Below are positions 50,589 to 60,182 of a DNA stretch of 64,000 nt, one piece after another. The DNA lies in assembly GCA_963798705.1 (NCBI GenBank), contig CAWCTW010000005.1:1116001-1180000 (forward strand), read 5' to 3'. Each line of letters starts with the position of its first letter. The first letter of the stretch is position 1. The notes beneath the pieces were generated by a model. It did not search any database. It was not told the origin of the DNA and saw nothing but the letters and a program-made list of their open reading frames with translations. A program made the translations under genes and the position numbers. The DNA is from AC-56 sp963798705 (GTDB lineage Bacteria; Actinomycetota; Thermoleophilia; Solirubrobacterales; 70-9).

Positions 50589-51461
50589 ATGGCAGACGCC
50601 GCACTCCCAGCGAAGACCGTCCGGCTCGATGCCGGGCCAATCGGCTACCGCGAATCCGGCTCCGGCCCGGTGATCGTCTTCGCGCACGGGCTGCTGGTCG
50701 ACGGGGCACTCTGGCGCAAGGTGACTCCGCTCCTGGAGGACCGGTTTCGGTGCGTCGTTCCCAACCTGCCGCTCGGGTCCCATCGCCAGGCGATGAACGC
50801 CGATGCCGATCTCACCCCGCCGGGCGTGGCCCGGGTGCTGGCCGGCTTCATGGCCGCACTCGACCTCGACGACGTCACCCTGGTCGGCAACGACACCGGC
50901 GGGGCGATCTGCCAGCTCGTCGCCACCAGGCATCCGGAGCGGCTCGGGCGACTCGTCCTGACGCCCTGCGACGCCTACGAGAACTTCCTGCCGCCATTCT
51001 TCCGCCCGCTTCAGTACGCGGCCAGGGTCCCGGGTCTGTTGACCGCGTTGATGCAGCCCACGCGCATCCGCGCAGTGCAGCGAAGCCCGCTCGGGTTCGG
51101 GCTCCTGATCTCGCCTGACGCGCTCGACCCGGGCGTGGTGGACTCGTGGGTCCGGCCCTACCTGACCGATCCCGGCGTGCGACGCGACACGATCAAGTTC
51201 CTGCGGTCGATCTCGAACCGGTACACGCTCGAGGCCGCCGAGCGGCTTCGCTCGTTCGACCGGCCGACGCTGATCGCGTGGGCGCCGGAGGACCGGTTCT
51301 TCAAGTTCAAGTACGCGGAGCGGCTGGCCGCCGCGATCCCCGACGCCAGGCTCGTGCGGATCGAGGGCTCGCGAACCTTCGTTTCCGAGGACCAGCCGGA
51401 GCGGCTGGCCCAGGAGATCGCCTCGTTCGTCGCCGAGACGCCGGGAGCTCCGGGCAAGTAG
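50589..51461 (+). CDS. Alpha/beta-hydrolase with Asp nucleophile, haloalkane-dehalogenase-like
   Basis: A 290-residue alpha/beta-hydrolase. The nucleophile elbow is GNDTGGAI, so the nucleophile is Asp, as in haloalkane dehalogenases and epoxide hydrolases, and HGLLVDGALW is the oxyanion loop. At the place of the catalytic His the protein reads EGSRTFVSEDQPERLA, with no His; other actinobacterial members share this kind of ending, so they may not use the classic triad. GGAGGAGG precedes the ATG by 6 nt, a strong SD. It is divergent from rpmE and convergent with the ETF-QO gene. Confidence 0.8.
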   Translation: MADAALPAKTVRLDAGPIGYRESGSGPVIVFAHGLLVDGALWRKVTPLLEDRFRCVVPNLPLGSHRQAMNADADLTPPGVARVLAGFMAALDLDDVTLVGNDTGGAICQLVATRHPERLGRLVLTPCDAYENFLPPFFRPLQYAARVPGLLTALMQPTRIRAVQRSPLGFGLLISPDALDPGVVDSWVRPYLTDPGVRRDTIKFLRSISNRYTLEAAERLRSFDRPTLIAWAPEDRFFKFKYAERLAAAIPDARLVRIEGSRTFVSEDQPERLAQEIASFVAETPGAPGK

Positions 51462-51468
51462 GGCGACG

Positions 51469-51489
51469 CGCCGGCCAGAAATGCCGGCG
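51469..51489. terminator. Inverted repeat between convergent hydrolase and ETF-QO genes
   Basis: CGCCGGC (51469-51475) pairs with GCCGGCG (51483-51489) across a 7-nt A-rich loop, filling most of the 46-nt junction. No T-run; a bidirectional termination role is plausible. Confidence 0.45.
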
Positions 51490-51507
51490 ACTGATGGATT
51501 TCGGCGC

Positions 51508-53205
51508 TCAGGTCTCTTGGTAGAGCGGGCCGTCGCCGCCCTCGGGCGGCGTCAGACGGCCGCCCTTGGCGGTGATCGCGCCGCACTGCACGCAGTTGGA
51601 CGGCGTGATGTTGAGGTCCACCTCGGGGACGCCGCTGGAGAGCTGCTCGTCGGGAATCTCGTAGACCTGTGCCGGGCACATCGACACCCAGGTCTGGGCG
51701 ACCTCGCGAGGCACGCGGCGCTGGACCTTGATGTGGTTGGGCGCGTCGTCGCGGGTGGCGTTGCCCGAGGCGAAGACCGATGAGAGCTTGTCGAAGGTGT
51801 ACTTGTTGTCGGGCTTCGAGTAGCTCTCCGCCGCCTTCCCGAGCTCCATCTCCTCGTCGGCGTCCGGGTGCTGATGCCACCGGCCGCCGGGGAATGCGCC
51901 CTTCGTGATCGTCATCGCGCTCGCGATCGCACCGCCGATGAAGAACCCGCGAGAGAACGGCTGGCGCATGTTGCGCGAGCGGTACAGGTCCTCGCCGATC
52001 GTGCTGTTGCGGACCCGCTCGTCGTAGGCATCGAAATTGACCGAGTCCTGCTTGAGGGCGTCGACGATGGCCTCCGCCGCGTACATGCCGGCGTGCATCG
52101 CGTAGTGGATGCCCTTGAGCTCCGGCACGTTGACCATCCCGGCCCCGTCGCCGGCGATCACCATTCCGGGCACCGTCAGCGTCCGCGGGAGCGCCCAGTA
52201 GCCGCCGGACGGAATCGTCTTCGCCCCCCAGCCGACCCGCTTGCCGCCCTCGAGGATCTTGCGGATGAAGGGGTGGGTCTTCAACTCCTGAAGCGCGTCG
52301 TGAACGGAGAAGGTCGCGTCGGTGTAGTCGAGCCCCACGACGAGGCCGATGCAGACCTTGTCCTCGCCCATCGGATAGATGAAGCTGCCGCCGAACTCGT
52401 TGTGCTTCGGCGCCTTGCGCAGCGGCCAGCCCATCGTGTGGATGACCCGGTCCAGGGGCTTTTCGACCTCCCAGATCTCCTTGACGCCGAGCTCCCAGCG
52501 CTGGGGGAGCAGTCCCTGCAGCTCGAAATAGTCGATCGCGGCCCCCGTGAGATGCCCCTGCGTGCCTTCGGCGAGCACCGTCGCCTTCGCGACGACGTCG
52601 GAGCCGGGCTCGAAGTTCGAGAGCTCCTCGCCGTCACGGCCGCGGCCCTTGTCGCCCGAGCGCACGCCCTTGACGATCCTGTCGGAAACGAGCAGCCGGT
52701 CCGCTGCCGTCTCGGTGAGCAGGTAGGCGCCGGCCTCCTCGGCCTTCTCGCCCAGGAATCGGCCCAGCTTGGCGATCGACGTGACGTAGTTGCCGTGGTT
52801 GCGGAAGTTGGGCGGCATCGGCTTCAGCGGAATCGCCTGCTTGGAGGTGAGCAGGTAGACGGCGTCCTTGGTGACCTCCTGGTAGACCGGCCACTCGGAC
52901 GGGTCCAGGTCCGGGAAGAGCTCCCGCATCGCCGAGGGCCGCAGGTTGGCCCCGGACAGCAGGTGCGCCCCGGTGGCCTTGCCCTTCTCGATCACTGCCA
53001 CCGGAACCTCGCCGAGCGTCTCCGCGAGCTGCGGCTCGGACTCCAACAGCTGCATCGTCTTGATCGCGCAGGCGAGGCCGGCGGGGCCGCCGCCCACGAT
53101 CGCGACCCCGACCTCGATCCGCTCGTCCTCGGGATCGGTCGGCTCGGTCACGTACTCCGCCGCCGGGTCGACCGGGGGCGGGAACTCGGCCGGAGCGACT
53201 CCCAT
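51508..53205 (-). CDS. Electron transfer flavoprotein-quinone oxidoreductase (FixC/ETF-QO), one cluster cysteine missing
   Basis: A 565-residue membrane-associated flavoprotein that passes electrons from ETF to the quinone pool. FAD binding is shown by VGVAIVGGGPAGLACAIK, and IAGDGAGMVNVPELKGIHYAMHAG is the second FAD segment. The C-terminal ferredoxin-like part has Cys510 in SMCPAQVYE and Cys538/Cys541 in NCVQCGAI, but the fourth position, normally Cys, is Ile544. Known ETF-QOs use C-x2-C-x2-C here. The cluster may be [3Fe-4S], have another ligand, or be lost. It follows etfA directly (0 nt gap), in a transcript etfB-etfA-ETF-QO. Confidence 0.9.
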   Translation of the reverse strand: MGVAPAEFPPPVDPAAEYVTEPTDPEDERIEVGVAIVGGGPAGLACAIKTMQLLESEPQLAETLGEVPVAVIEKGKATGAHLLSGANLRPSAMRELFPDLDPSEWPVYQEVTKDAVYLLTSKQAIPLKPMPPNFRNHGNYVTSIAKLGRFLGEKAEEAGAYLLTETAADRLLVSDRIVKGVRSGDKGRGRDGEELSNFEPGSDVVAKATVLAEGTQGHLTGAAIDYFELQGLLPQRWELGVKEIWEVEKPLDRVIHTMGWPLRKAPKHNEFGGSFIYPMGEDKVCIGLVVGLDYTDATFSVHDALQELKTHPFIRKILEGGKRVGWGAKTIPSGGYWALPRTLTVPGMVIAGDGAGMVNVPELKGIHYAMHAGMYAAEAIVDALKQDSVNFDAYDERVRNSTIGEDLYRSRNMRQPFSRGFFIGGAIASAMTITKGAFPGGRWHQHPDADEEMELGKAAESYSKPDNKYTFDKLSSVFASGNATRDDAPNHIKVQRRVPREVAQTWVSMCPAQVYEIPDEQLSSGVPEVDLNITPSNCVQCGAITAKGGRLTPPEGGDGPLYQET

Positions 53206-54183
53206 CTAGGCGTCCTTCTTGGCCTTCACGGCCTCGGTGAGCTTCGGCACGATCTTGTGGAGATCGCCGACGATCCCGAGATCGGAGAACTCGAAGATCG
53301 GCGCGTTGGGGTCCTTGTTGATCGCGAGGATGTTCTCCGAGTTCTGCATCCCGACCTTGTGCTGGATCGCGCCCGAGACGCCGGCGGCGAGATACAGCTT
53401 GGGCGCCACCGTCTTCCCGGTCTGGCCGATCTGAGCCGCATACGGGTACCAGCCGGCATCGACAACCGCCCGCGTCGCGGCGACCGCGCCGCCGAGCGCG
53501 TCGGCGAGCTCCTCCGCGAGCTTGAAGTTGTCGGCCTCGCCGAGCCCGCGGCCGCCGCCAACCAGGATCTCCGCGTCCTCGATGTTGACGTCGGCGCCGC
53601 GCTGCTCGCCGCGGGTCACCATCCGCGCCCGGCTCGACCACTCGGAGAGCTCGACGTCGACGTCGAGGACCTCGGCCGCTCCGCCGTCGCCCTCGTTGGC
53701 ATCGAACGCGTTCAGGCGGCCGATGATGATCCCCGGCTCGCCGACGTATCCCACGTCCACCACGGCGGAGTCCTGGAGCACCGGACGCTCGGCGACGAGC
53801 TTGCCGTCGGCGGCCTTGACCTTGGTGACCTCCATCGTCACGCCGGCGTTCATGCGGGCGGTGAGCCCGGCGCCGATCTCGAAACCGAGCAGCCCTCCTC
53901 CGAACAGGGCGTAGGAAAAGCCCTCGTCGGCGATGACCTTCGCCATCACGTCGACGATCGGCTGGGCGAGCCCCTCCGGAGCGTCCTTGGCGCGGAAGAC
54001 GCGCTTCGCTCCGTAGGCGCCGAGCCCCGCCGCTCCTTCGTCGGAGACGTCGCCGACGACCACGACCGCCGCCTCGGAGCCGAGCTCGGACGCCAGCTTC
54101 GCGGCCTCGGAGACGGCCCCCAGAGAGTTCTTGTTGAAGTTGCCCTCGTCGTCGTGGAGGGCGTAGACCAGGATGCCTCCCAT
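53206..54183 (-). CDS. etfA: Electron transfer flavoprotein alpha subunit
   Basis: A 325-residue ETF alpha chain, which holds FAD and accepts electrons from acyl-CoA dehydrogenases. The FAD signature GQTGKTVAPKLYLAAGVSG, then QHKVGMQNSENILAINKD near the C terminus is exact, and SRARMVTRGEQRGADVNIEDAEILVGGGRGLG also fits. The N-terminal domain pairs with EtfB. It begins 57 nt after etfB and is followed without a gap by the ETF-QO gene. Confidence 0.95.
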   Translation of the reverse strand: MGGILVYALHDDEGNFNKNSLGAVSEAAKLASELGSEAAVVVVGDVSDEGAAGLGAYGAKRVFRAKDAPEGLAQPIVDVMAKVIADEGFSYALFGGGLLGFEIGAGLTARMNAGVTMEVTKVKAADGKLVAERPVLQDSAVVDVGYVGEPGIIIGRLNAFDANEGDGGAAEVLDVDVELSEWSSRARMVTRGEQRGADVNIEDAEILVGGGRGLGEADNFKLAEELADALGGAVAATRAVVDAGWYPYAAQIGQTGKTVAPKLYLAAGVSGAIQHKVGMQNSENILAINKDPNAPIFEFSDLGIVGDLHKIVPKLTEAVKAKKDA

Positions 54184-54240
54184 TTAGAAACCCTGCCTTG
54201 CCAGGCGGGCAAACCTTGTTTCGCGCCTAGGGTCGCTCAT

Positions 54241-55032
54241 CTAAATCAACTTCCTTTCATCGAGCCAGGCGACGATCTTCTCGACCGTCTCGTTCGTGTC
54301 CTCGTCCTCGATGATCTCCCCCGGCTCCTTGGTGGGCGGAGGATTGATCTCCAGGACCTGCGTCTTCGAGCCGCTCTCGCCGACCTGAGCGGCCTCGATG
54401 CCGACGTCGCCGGTGGCGTGCGTGGCCAGCGGCTTCTTCTTCGCCCCCATGATCGCCTTGAGGCTCGGATACCGGGGCTCGTTGATCGCGTCGCCAACCG
54501 AGATGACGGCCGGCAGGTCGACCTCGACCGTGTCGTATCCGTACTCGGCCTGGCGCTCGCAGGTGAGCTTGCCGTCGCCGACGTCGATCTTGATCACCTG
54601 CGTCAGCGAGGGCATCTTCAGGTGGTCGGCGACGACCGCGCCGATCGTGTAGCACTCGCCGTCGTCCGACTGCTGGCCCAGCAGGACCAGGTCGGGCTGC
54701 TCGGACTCGAGGGTCTTCGCGAGCGCGTAGCCAGTGGCGCAGACGTCGGATCCGGAAAGGGCCTCGTCGGTCAGGTGAACCGACCGGTCGGCGCCCAGGG
54801 CAACGGCCTTGTGGAGCGCGCGCACGGCCGACTCGGGGCCCATCGTGACCGCGACGATCTCGTCGACATCGGCCTTACCGCCTTCGCGGATCTGCATCGC
54901 GGCCTCGATGCCGTGGGTGTCGAACGGGTTGAGGTTCTTCTCGCCGGAGCGGTCGAGCCGCTTCGTGTTGGCGTCGATGCGCTTCTGCACAGCGGCATCG
55001 GGAACCTCTTTGACCAGGCAACAGATCTTCAA
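54241..55032 (-). CDS. etfB: Electron transfer flavoprotein beta subunit
   Basis: A 263-residue ETF beta chain, with AMP-binding fold and the recognition loop for partner dehydrogenases. It has MKICCLVKEVPDAAV at the start, NLNPFDTHGIEAAMQIRE, LVLLGQQSDDGECYTIGAVVADHLKMP, and the conserved PRYPSLKAIMGAKKKP. The start is TTG at 55032 with GGAGGG 5 nt upstream. It begins an operon with etfA and the ETF-QO gene, placed 8 kb from an acyl-CoA dehydrogenase and near thiolase, which fits a fatty-acid or amino-acid catabolic block. Confidence 0.95.
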   Translation of the reverse strand: MKICCLVKEVPDAAVQKRIDANTKRLDRSGEKNLNPFDTHGIEAAMQIREGGKADVDEIVAVTMGPESAVRALHKAVALGADRSVHLTDEALSGSDVCATGYALAKTLESEQPDLVLLGQQSDDGECYTIGAVVADHLKMPSLTQVIKIDVGDGKLTCERQAEYGYDTVEVDLPAVISVGDAINEPRYPSLKAIMGAKKKPLATHATGDVGIEAAQVGESGSKTQVLEINPPPTKEPGEIIEDEDTNETVEKIVAWLDERKLI

Positions 55033-55087
55033 GTGGTCCCTCCTTCAAGGGGAATGGCGCGCGGCATATTAGCGACTGAGCTCCGTC

Positions 55088-55101
55088 TGACTGACCAGTC
55101 A
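55088..55101. promoter_or_regulatory. Palindromic operator candidate upstream of etfB
   Basis: TGACT-GACC-AGTCA is a perfect 5-bp-arm palindrome 56 nt before the etfB start, like sites of TetR-family regulators of acyl-CoA metabolism. On the minus strand it includes TTGACT, a possible -35. Which regulator binds is not known. Confidence 0.45.
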
Positions 55102-55152
55102 ATCAGCTGCTTCCCGTGCCACGAAGCCGAAACCGGCGGCGAGAGGGGATCC

Positions 55153-55596
55153 CTACGACGCCTGAGCCGCGAGCGTCCGGCGCTCGCCGATGGCGTTGCG
55201 GATGTAGTCGACGATCTCGTCCGTGGAGGAGCCGGGGGTGAAGACCTCCGCGATCCCAAGCTTCTTGAGCTCCGGCGCGTCGTCGGCCGGGATGGTCCCC
55301 CCGACCGTCACCACGACGTCGTCGACGCCCTGCTCGCGGAGGAGCTCGACCACCTTTGGGACCAGGGTCATGTGCGCCCCGGAGAGGATCGACAGCCCGA
55401 CCGCGTCGGCGTCCTCCTGGATCACGGTCGCCGCGATCTGCTCCGGCGTCTGGTGAAGGCCGGTGTAGATGACCTCCATCCCCGCGTCGCGCAGCGCCCG
55501 GGCGATGATCTTCGCGCCGCGGTCGTGTCCGTCCAGGCCGGGCTTGGCCACCACGACGCGGATCTTGCGCCCGGGCTCCGGGGTGCTCTCGTTCAT
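55153..55596 (-). CDS. Methylmalonyl-CoA mutase, cobalamin-binding subunit
   Basis: A 147-residue B12-binding domain. The cobalamin motif DxHxxG is in KPGLDGHDRGAKI with His24 as lower ligand; GLSILSGAH and TVGGTIPADD supply the other conserved loops (SxL and GG). In split mutases this small chain joins a large chain such as the one at 55971-57629 to isomerise methylmalonyl-CoA and succinyl-CoA. A TAAGCT box lies 9 nt before the ATG with no SD. The membrane protein of 55639-55944 sits between the two mutase genes. Confidence 0.92.
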   Translation of the reverse strand: MNESTPEPGRKIRVVVAKPGLDGHDRGAKIIARALRDAGMEVIYTGLHQTPEQIAATVIQEDADAVGLSILSGAHMTLVPKVVELLREQGVDDVVVTVGGTIPADDAPELKKLGIAEVFTPGSSTDEIVDYIRNAIGERRTLAAQAS

Positions 55597-55605
55597 GGCC
55601 TGCGG

Positions 55606-55611
55606 AGCTTA
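55606..55611 (-). promoter_or_regulatory. -10 box of the cobalamin-binding subunit gene
   Basis: TAAGCT on the minus strand, 9 nt before the ATG at 55596, no SD; a leaderless or nearly leaderless start. Confidence 0.35.
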
Positions 55612-55638
55612 GTGTCTAGAGCGCGAGGCGCGGCCGGG

Positions 55639-55944
55639 TCAACCGCCGCCCGGAAGCGTCCAGTGCGCGAGAAGGGCGGTGACGACGATGATCGCCGTGA
55701 TCACTGCGAGGAGGCCGAGCAGGGCGGCGACGTAGAGCTTCACGCCGCGCCCCGTGTCGTCGATGCCGTGCACCTCGTCCTCGTGAACGAGGACCTCCCC
55801 CTCGCCGCCCTCGTCGGCGAGGAACCTCCGCGCAGCCTCGATGGCGGCCTCCTTGCTGGCGGTGTTGGTCAGCGCCTGGGGGTCGTCCTCGCGCACGACG
55901 TCCCAGCCGTCGACCTCGTCACGTACGACGATCACATTCGACAT
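55639..55944 (-). CDS. DUF2188-like protein with C-terminal membrane helix
   Basis: A 101-residue protein. The first half (NVIVVRDEVDGWDVVREDDPQALTNTASKEAAIEAARRFLADEGGEGEVLVHEDEV in parts) is a DUF2188-type small beta-alpha domain: a strand, a Trp-containing turn, a helix with the KEAAIEAARRF pattern and a final strand. The C-terminal half is one long membrane helix (LYVAALLGLLAVITAIIVVTALL). It lies 26 nt after the large mutase chain, so it is probably cotranscribed with it. Function unknown. Confidence 0.7.
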   Translation of the reverse strand: MSNVIVVRDEVDGWDVVREDDPQALTNTASKEAAIEAARRFLADEGGEGEVLVHEDEVHGIDDTGRGVKLYVAALLGLLAVITAIIVVTALLAHWTLPGGG

Positions 55945-55970
55945 GTGAGCCCGGTACCCGGCAGGTCGAC

Positions 55971-57629
<1,659 letters not shown>

Positions 57630-57640
57630 GGTGATCCAGG

Positions 57641-57646
57641 AGTCTA
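57641..57646 (-). promoter_or_regulatory. -10 box of the methylmalonyl-CoA mutase gene
   Basis: TAGACT on the minus strand, 11 nt before the ATG at 57629, leaving a predicted leader of only about 4-5 nt. Confidence 0.35.
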
Positions 57647-57674
57647 GGACCGACCAGGGCGGGCGAGGGACCAG

Positions 57675-58463
57675 CTAGCGGCGCAATGACGGGCGATAGC
57701 CGCGCCGCTCGGGACGGCGGCGCGCCAGAACGGTGCCGGTGCCGCCGACCGCCGCGGCGACCAGCGTGGCCCCGGCGATCGCCAGCTGACGGCCCAGTCG
57801 CTCGAAGCGCATGACGCGCCAGCCCTCATCCGCGGCGACGCGCGCGAGCTCCGCGTCCGGGTTGACCGCCACCGGATTTCCGACCTCGCGCAGCATCGGC
57901 AGGTCCGACACGGAATCCGAATAGGCCCACGAGCCGTCGAGGTCGATCTCGTGTTGGGCGGCGAACCCACGCATCGCCGCGACCTTCCCCTCGGCATACA
58001 CGAATGGCTCGACGATGCGCCCGGTCAGCAGGCCGTCGCCGTCGACCTCGTAGCGGGTCCCGATGCCGCCCTCCATGCCGAGCACCCTCGCCAGCATCTC
58101 CACGAGGTCGTTGCCGGCGGCGCTGATGATGAACGTCGGCCGATCGGCGTCCTGGTGGGTTCTGACCTCGTCGAGCATCTGCGGGTAGATCCGCGGCAGG
58201 ACTCCCGCCAGGAGCCCCGGCGCAAGCCGCGAGATGTCGCGGGCCGGAACGCCGCCGAGCAGCTCCTTGACCTGCGACAGGAGCTGAGCGGTGCGCTCGT
58301 CGGTCGAGCCCCGCAGGCGAAAGTGCACGTGCTCGACGCCCCACCTCATCAGCTGGCGCCGCCGGACCAGGCCGCTGCCGTACGCGGCACGCGCGAAATG
58401 CATGCCGCTCGAGCCCGCCATCAGCGTGCGGTCGAGGTCGAAGAACGCCGCGCCACGTTGCAT
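57675..58463 (-). CDS. HAD-superfamily IB phosphatase (SerB/CicA-like)
   Basis: A 262-residue HAD hydrolase. Motif I is FFDLDRTLMAGSSG (nucleophile Asp and acid Asp), motif II is in PTFIISAAGNDLVE, motif III is the Lys of YAEGKVAAMRGF and motif IV is SWAYSDSVSDLPML. The helical cap after motif I (RRRQLMRWGVEHVHFRLRG) is typical of the IB group that includes phosphoserine phosphatase and phospholipid phosphatases. The C-terminal 45 residues add a hydrophobic segment (LAIAGATLVAAAVGGTGTVLA), maybe a membrane anchor. TAGCCT is 8 nt before the ATG. Confidence 0.85.
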   Translation of the reverse strand: MQRGAAFFDLDRTLMAGSSGMHFARAAYGSGLVRRRQLMRWGVEHVHFRLRGSTDERTAQLLSQVKELLGGVPARDISRLAPGLLAGVLPRIYPQMLDEVRTHQDADRPTFIISAAGNDLVEMLARVLGMEGGIGTRYEVDGDGLLTGRIVEPFVYAEGKVAAMRGFAAQHEIDLDGSWAYSDSVSDLPMLREVGNPVAVNPDAELARVAADEGWRVMRFERLGRQLAIAGATLVAAAVGGTGTVLARRRPERRGYRPSLRR

Positions 58464-58471
58464 GCGCCCGG

Positions 58472-58477
58472 AGGCTA
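58472..58477 (-). promoter_or_regulatory. -10 box of the HAD phosphatase gene
   Basis: TAGCCT on the minus strand, 8 nt before the ATG at 58463; no SD. Confidence 0.35.
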
Positions 58478-58581
58478 GTGATCGACCGGCGGAACTAGCG
58501 GTGTCTGCGTGGCAGGCCGGCTCGGCCACGCTCGACGGCGTGTCGAACGGGACGCTCGCCCTCCGAAGCTCGCTCGACGCC

Positions 58582-60084
58582 TCACAGCTCGTCCAGGATC
58601 TCCCTCGCGGCGCGCTCGCCGGAGCGCACCGCCCCGTCCATGTAGCCGTTCCAGTACGTCGAGGTCTCGGTCCCCGCCCAGTGGACATGCCTGAACGGAC
58701 GCCGCAGCGCCGGGCCATATGCCACGAGGACGCCGGGCCCGGGGACCGCGACCGGGCATCCTCGCGTCCACTTCTCCCTGGTCCAGTTCGTCTCGAAGTA
58801 ATCGCGCGGCCGCGCGGCGTTCGGGCCGAAGTAGTCCTTGAAGTTCCGGATGACGGCGGCGCGGCGCTCCGCCTTGGGAAGCCGCATGAACCTGCGGGCC
58901 TCGTCACCGCCGACGAACCCGAACACCACACCCGGCTTGCCGCCGGGCGGCGAGTCGTCGAACGTGGCGTTAACGGGCCCGTTCAGCGACAGCGCCGTGC
59001 CGGTCAGGCCCGCGTCGCGCCAGAACGGACGGTCGTAGACGGCTCCGACCTTCATCAGGGCGCCCTGCGGCAGCCGCTGGAGGAGCTGGTCGTGGTTCGC
59101 CGGCAGCACGGGCGCGTATTCGATCCGCGCGGCGAGGGTCGGCGGGACCGCAACGATCACCCGCCTGGCCCGGACCTTCATGCGGCGCGAGTGGACGATG
59201 ACGTGCTTGTGGCGCTGCACGATGCGCCTGACGGGGGAGCGCAGCACGACGTGGTGCCCGAGGTGCTTGGCCATCTTCTGCGGGATGAGCGGGGCGCCCC
59301 CGACGAAGCGCCACATCTGCGCGCCGCTGCGGGTGCTGAAGTTGCGCTCGAACGTTCCGGCATGGGTCTCGTTGCCCGACGCCGCGATGTAGAAGAGCGT
59401 GAAGAGCAGCGAGACCTCGCGGGGCTCGGCGCCGAAGATCGGGCGCGAGGCGACGGCCACCAGGCGGCGGAAGCTCTGGTTGGCGCTGTAGCTCGAATGC
59501 GTCTGCGCCCACGACTCGAGCGTCTGCCCGTCCCACTGGCCGGCCCGGCCCGCCTCCCAGGGCGCGTCAACCGGAACCTGGGTCGAGAGCTGGTCCAGCC
59601 TCGTCACCACCGCTGCGGCGTCGGGCGCGATGGTCGGGTCCGGAGGGACGATCCCCGTGGCCGTCTTGTCGCTGTAGGTGAGCCGGATCCCGTCCCGGTA
59701 GTACACGTTGTCGCCCTCGTCGTAGGTCGCGAACTTCCGCACGCCGAAGCGCTCGGCCAGCCGCAGGATGTGATCCTGGGTAGGCCCCACGAAGGTCGCG
59801 CCGGCTTCCGATATCTCTCCGCCGCCGAGGTGGTGGTTGTGCGCTCGCCCGCCGACCCGGTTTCGAGCCTCCAACACCATCACCGATTTGCCGTGGCGCT
59901 GCAGCTTGATCGCAGCCGTCAGCCCGGCGAACCCGGCGCCGACGATGGCGACGTCAACCGACCGGTGACGCTTGCGTCTCCCTCCGGCAAGAGCCTCGGG
60001 GGCCCGGGCGAGCGCCGCCCCGGCGGCGCCGGCGGCGGCGGTGCCCACGAGCCCGCGACGAGTGAGGTTCGATTCCGGCGCCAA
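58582..60084 (-). CDS. Tat-exported FAD-dependent amine oxidase
   Basis: A protein of about 500 residues like plant/animal monoamine oxidases. The N terminus has a twin-arginine signal (LTRRGLVGTAAAGAAGAALARAPEALA), then the FAD loop VDVAIVGAGFAGLTAAIKLQRHGKSVMVLEARNRVGGRA in two parts, and the C-terminal FAD segment VHWAGTETSTYWNGYMDGAVRSG, with the Cys-free ending that indicates non-covalent FAD. So it would be folded in the cytoplasm and exported. Substrate unknown: primary amines, polyamines or putrescine-like compounds. The TTG at 60084 is the best start, but it lacks an SD, so the true start is uncertain. Confidence 0.85.
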   Translation of the reverse strand: MAPESNLTRRGLVGTAAAGAAGAALARAPEALAGGRRKRHRSVDVAIVGAGFAGLTAAIKLQRHGKSVMVLEARNRVGGRAHNHHLGGGEISEAGATFVGPTQDHILRLAERFGVRKFATYDEGDNVYYRDGIRLTYSDKTATGIVPPDPTIAPDAAAVVTRLDQLSTQVPVDAPWEAGRAGQWDGQTLESWAQTHSSYSANQSFRRLVAVASRPIFGAEPREVSLLFTLFYIAASGNETHAGTFERNFSTRSGAQMWRFVGGAPLIPQKMAKHLGHHVVLRSPVRRIVQRHKHVIVHSRRMKVRARRVIVAVPPTLAARIEYAPVLPANHDQLLQRLPQGALMKVGAVYDRPFWRDAGLTGTALSLNGPVNATFDDSPPGGKPGVVFGFVGGDEARRFMRLPKAERRAAVIRNFKDYFGPNAARPRDYFETNWTREKWTRGCPVAVPGPGVLVAYGPALRRPFRHVHWAGTETSTYWNGYMDGAVRSGERAAREILDEL

Positions 60085-60182
60085 GGAAGGCGGATTCTTC
60101 CAACGGCATGGGCCGAGGGCAAACGACAACCGTTCCGGGCGGGCGCGGACGGCTCGGCCGGACCGGGGAGCGGACGGGGTGC

